Shown here: in pieces, positions 6,543-8,523 of the stretch
How positions within the stretch are numbered: the stretch's first letter is position 1
How the letters are laid out: every line of letters starts with the position of its first letter
From: Saprospiraceae bacterium
GTDB taxonomy: Bacteria > Bacteroidota > Bacteroidia > Chitinophagales > Saprospiraceae
Direction of reading: 5' to 3'
Assembly (NCBI GenBank): GCA_020852155.1
Contig: JADZBJ010000263.1
Location: 1-8,523 of the forward strand
Length of the DNA stretch: 8,523 nt
Program-made: the position numbers and the translations under genes
Notes under the pieces: generated by a model
Database searches by the model: none
What the model was told of the DNA's origin: nothing
Seen by the model: only the letters and a program-made list of their open reading frames with translations

Positions 6543-6562
6543 AAAGTGGACATATCATTGGA

Positions 6563-8392
6563 GTGAAAAATCTGCTTGTTTTAGCGCATTATTGCAGAAA
6601 AAGTGTTGGTTTTCCCATCCTGCTGATGCTCCTACTGATCACTTTTGAATGTTGTAAAAAGACGGAAACCGTAAGCCCTGATGAACATCAGCGCTTACAA
6701 GAACTGGTAGCGGTGGCTGACAGCCTGAGTGAACAGGATCTTAACGCCCGTTTAGCATTGCTTGGGGAAACAAGTCGCGACAGTTTTTATCAACAATCTA
6801 TAGAACAATGCTATTCCAGGATTGATTCTTCATGTATAGAGCACTATATCAGTCTTTATAAAATGGCGTTTCCAAATAATCCTGAAGTCAACGCTTTCTG
6901 CGACTTTTACAATGCCGTTACCTATCAATGGGCAGGCCGATATGAGGCTGCGGAAATTTCTTACGCCAAAGCGTTTGATTTTTACAGTACAACACAAAAC
7001 AACTTTAAAAAAGCAAATATTTTACTAGCCAGGGGTGGGAACATGGGTATCCAAGGCAAAATGTCTCAGGATATAAATTTTAAGTACAAGGCGCTTGAGT
7101 ATCTAAAACTAAGCCGTGACAGCGCTGGAATATTTGCCGCGTCTTTAATGCTGGCAAACACCCTGGCAAACAACCGCGATTTCAACAAGGCTCTCGAAAT
7201 TACGCAGGAAATCCTTCCGCAGATGATGTCAAAAGATGACCCCGCTGGTCAATCTTATGGGTTCATCGTGCAAGGCAAATCATTTAGCGGTATAAAAGAT
7301 TATGAAAATGCCCTTAAAAGCATGGGAGAGTGCTTACATATCCGAAAAACAGCAAACGGCGCGCCTCAAAGTCAAATTTTTGAAGCCTATTACTGGTACT
7401 GTAAATGCCTGCTGGATTTGAACCGTATTGACGAAGCCATTGACTCTTTGCAAGTGGCCGAACGCCTGATCAACAAAGTAACCAATCATCAGTTACTTCC
7501 GGTATTTTACAACACACTGGCCAAAGCATTGCAATTAGATGGCCAGCTCAGTAAAGCGGAAGAATATGCCCAAATTTGCTTACAGCTGACCTCGAAGCGA
7601 AAAGAGATGCACGCAACGATGAGCTCCAATAAAATCCTGTATGAAATAAGCAAACAACAAGGCCGGTATTCAGAGGCGCTCAAATACCATGAAATGTATC
7701 AAATTGCAAGCGACTCTATTTTTTCTGTGGAAAAAGAGAAGACCATCCAACGTTTAACCACTCAGTTTGAAACCCGCGAAAAGGAAGAAAAAATCGTATC
7801 GTTAACCCGCGAAAACAGTTTGTCCAAACAAAGAAACTGGTGGATCACGGGCACTTTTGGTCTATTAATTTTTGGTATCTGGTACACTTTCCGACTGAAG
7901 TTACAGCGCAAAAAAGCAGAACTCATGCTTGAATCCGAGCGTTTTTCCCAACAAGCCAAACTACACGAAGCAGAAAACGAGCACAACAGAAAGAGACTTG
8001 AAGATTACGCTCAAATGCTCATTGACCGCAATGAAAAAATTGCGGAATTAAACCGGCAAATACAACATGAAAATTCGGCACCCGAACAATCCACCGCCGC
8101 TGACGAAAACGATTTTCTGGCCAGTCAAATTTTCAATCAGTCTATCCTCACTCCCGAAGACTGGGAAAAATTCAAGGCGCATTATGAACTGGTTTTCCCG
8201 GGATTCATGGCCTCTATCCGATTTCAATATCCGGAAATATCTCCGGCTGAATTACGCATTTTGATGCTTGATAAAATGGGGCTTTCAACCAGGGAATGCG
8301 GAAGTGTTCTGGGTATTAGCCAGGATTCAGTAAAAAAGGCGAGGTATCGTATCCGAAAAAAATACAGTACATTACTTACCTCCTCAGACTAA
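6563..8392 (+). CDS. TPR-repeat, membrane-spanning regulator with C-terminal LuxR-like HTH
   Basis: With the GTG start the protein has 609 residues. Residues 1-31 look like an export signal: MKNLLVLAHYCRKSVG, hydrophobic FPILLMLLLITF, then ECCKK, a possible but atypical lipobox. Residues about 50-395 are helical TPR-like repeats (for example AGRYEAAEISYAKAFDFY, NRDFNKALEITQEIL, LNRIDEAIDSLQVAERL, QGRYSEALKYHEMY). A coiled coil (about 388-424) leads into one membrane segment (WWITGTFGLLIFGIWYTF, 426-443), then a second coiled coil (about 447-506). The C-terminus has TPEDWEKFKAHYELVFPGF and a GerE/LuxR-like helix-turn-helix at about 559-601 (SPAELRILML, LSTRECGSVLGISQDSVKKA, RYRIRKKY). The likely topology is periplasmic TPR sensor and cytoplasmic DNA-binding end, a common one-component design in Bacteroidota. 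Starts at ATG 6425 or TTG 6404 would add 46 or 53 residues ahead of the signal and are less likely on that ground. It diverges from the LytTR gene. Signal and targets are unknown. Confidence 0.9.
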   Translation: MKNLLVLAHYCRKSVGFPILLMLLLITFECCKKTETVSPDEHQRLQELVAVADSLSEQDLNARLALLGETSRDSFYQQSIEQCYSRIDSSCIEHYISLYKMAFPNNPEVNAFCDFYNAVTYQWAGRYEAAEISYAKAFDFYSTTQNNFKKANILLARGGNMGIQGKMSQDINFKYKALEYLKLSRDSAGIFAASLMLANTLANNRDFNKALEITQEILPQMMSKDDPAGQSYGFIVQGKSFSGIKDYENALKSMGECLHIRKTANGAPQSQIFEAYYWYCKCLLDLNRIDEAIDSLQVAERLINKVTNHQLLPVFYNTLAKALQLDGQLSKAEEYAQICLQLTSKRKEMHATMSSNKILYEISKQQGRYSEALKYHEMYQIASDSIFSVEKEKTIQRLTTQFETREKEEKIVSLTRENSLSKQRNWWITGTFGLLIFGIWYTFRLKLQRKKAELMLESERFSQQAKLHEAENEHNRKRLEDYAQMLIDRNEKIAELNRQIQHENSAPEQSTAADENDFLASQIFNQSILTPEDWEKFKAHYELVFPGFMASIRFQYPEISPAELRILMLDKMGLSTRECGSVLGISQDSVKKARYRIRKKYSTLLTSSD

Positions 8393-8523
8393 GAGTGTGT
8401 TCGGGAATTGGGTTTGTGCCGAACGAGGGAAAATTTGATTTTGATCAAGGCAAAATTTGCAGTCTTAGCCGGGTTCTAAGGCGAAAATTTTAACGCCGAG
8501 CAGAATTAAATTTTTCGAGAGCA
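8393..8523. other. Non-coding tail with inverted repeats and recurring A/T motifs
   Basis: GTTCGG (8399-8404) and CCGAAC (8419-8424) can form a 6-bp stem just after the stop codon of the TPR-HTH gene, but no T-run follows, so a terminator call is weak. The motif GG-N-AAAATTT recurs: GGGAAAATTTG (8427-8437), the palindrome GCAAAATTTGC (8450-8460) and GGCGAAAATTTT (8480-8491), the last flanked by GGCG/CGCC (8480-8483, 8494-8497). The tail may be the edge of a dispersed repeat continuing beyond the window. Confidence 0.4.

Larger units (their letters stand above)
6212..6562. other. Divergent control region and probable leader of the TPR-HTH gene
   Basis: This 351-bp stretch separates the divergent regulators. 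Positions 6227-6386 hold the mirrored composite element described separately. Positions 6404-6562 are open in frame with the downstream gene (TTG at 6404, ATG at 6425), but the predicted residues (for example NRSGKRSKSPSTAFVQGYSA) look unlike a signal peptide or domain. I treat it mainly as leader, with a hairpin at 6512-6542. An N-terminal extension starting at ATG 6425 cannot be excluded. Confidence 0.55.

Noticed and set aside
7762..7986. 74-codon minus-strand open frame inside the TPR-HTH gene
   Set aside because: It lies opposite the membrane and coiled-coil coding segment and is best explained as a shadow of the codon composition there.
8067..8264. 65-codon plus-strand open frame overlapping the 3' part of the TPR-HTH gene
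   Set aside because: It lies within the region encoding the conserved DWEKFKAHYE and HTH segment in another frame, and has no independent support.
8399..8424. Intrinsic terminator for the TPR-HTH gene
   Set aside because: The 6-bp stem has a 14-base loop and no following T-run, so I kept it only as a note in the tail entry.
1..8523. CRISPR array, defence island, tRNA or rRNA genes
   Set aside because: No regularly spaced short repeats, Cas-like, nuclease or transposase proteins, or RNA gene signatures were visible; the repeats present are protein-module repeats.

Overview
The window looks like accessory chromosome from a Bacteroidota bacterium, most likely Saprospiria-like (Lewinella/Haliscomenobacter type). 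That placement is inferred from three gene types typical of the phylum: a very large secreted multi-domain adhesin with HYR, Ig-like and LamG modules, a stand-alone LytTR DNA-binding protein, and a TPR / membrane segment / LuxR-like HTH regulator. Translation starts lack strong Shine-Dalgarno sequences, which also fits. No rRNA, tRNA, CRISPR array or transposase gene was seen.

Layout. Positions 1-5547 are one uninterrupted minus-strand reading frame of 1849 codons. It starts at 5547 and runs off the left edge without a stop. It begins with a signal peptide and carries, in order: a LamG-like domain that appears to be nested inside an Ig-like repeat; a second, intact copy of that repeat; two further Ig/PKD-like modules; a cysteine-rich stretch I cannot assign; and a series of HYR-type modules with acidic Asp/Gly loops between them. 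Positions 5548-5803 are non-coding and hold one clear inverted repeat. Positions 5804-6211 (minus) encode a 135-residue protein that is essentially one LytTR domain. Positions 6212-6562 are a divergent control region and probable leader. Positions 6563-8392 (plus) encode the TPR/membrane/HTH regulator. Positions 8393-8523 are a non-coding tail with recurring A/T motifs.

How the parts may work together (inference). Two small regulators of different families sit next to a giant surface protein. The LytTR gene is upstream of the adhesin and codirectional with it, and the TPR-HTH gene is divergent. The most notable non-coding signal is that the divergent region contains two mirror-image copies of a roughly 48-bp composite element, one facing each regulator gene. 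Both genes may therefore carry copies of the same promoter/operator and respond to the same factor, possibly one of the two proteins. The adhesin would be the natural output of this circuit, but nothing in the sequence proves it.
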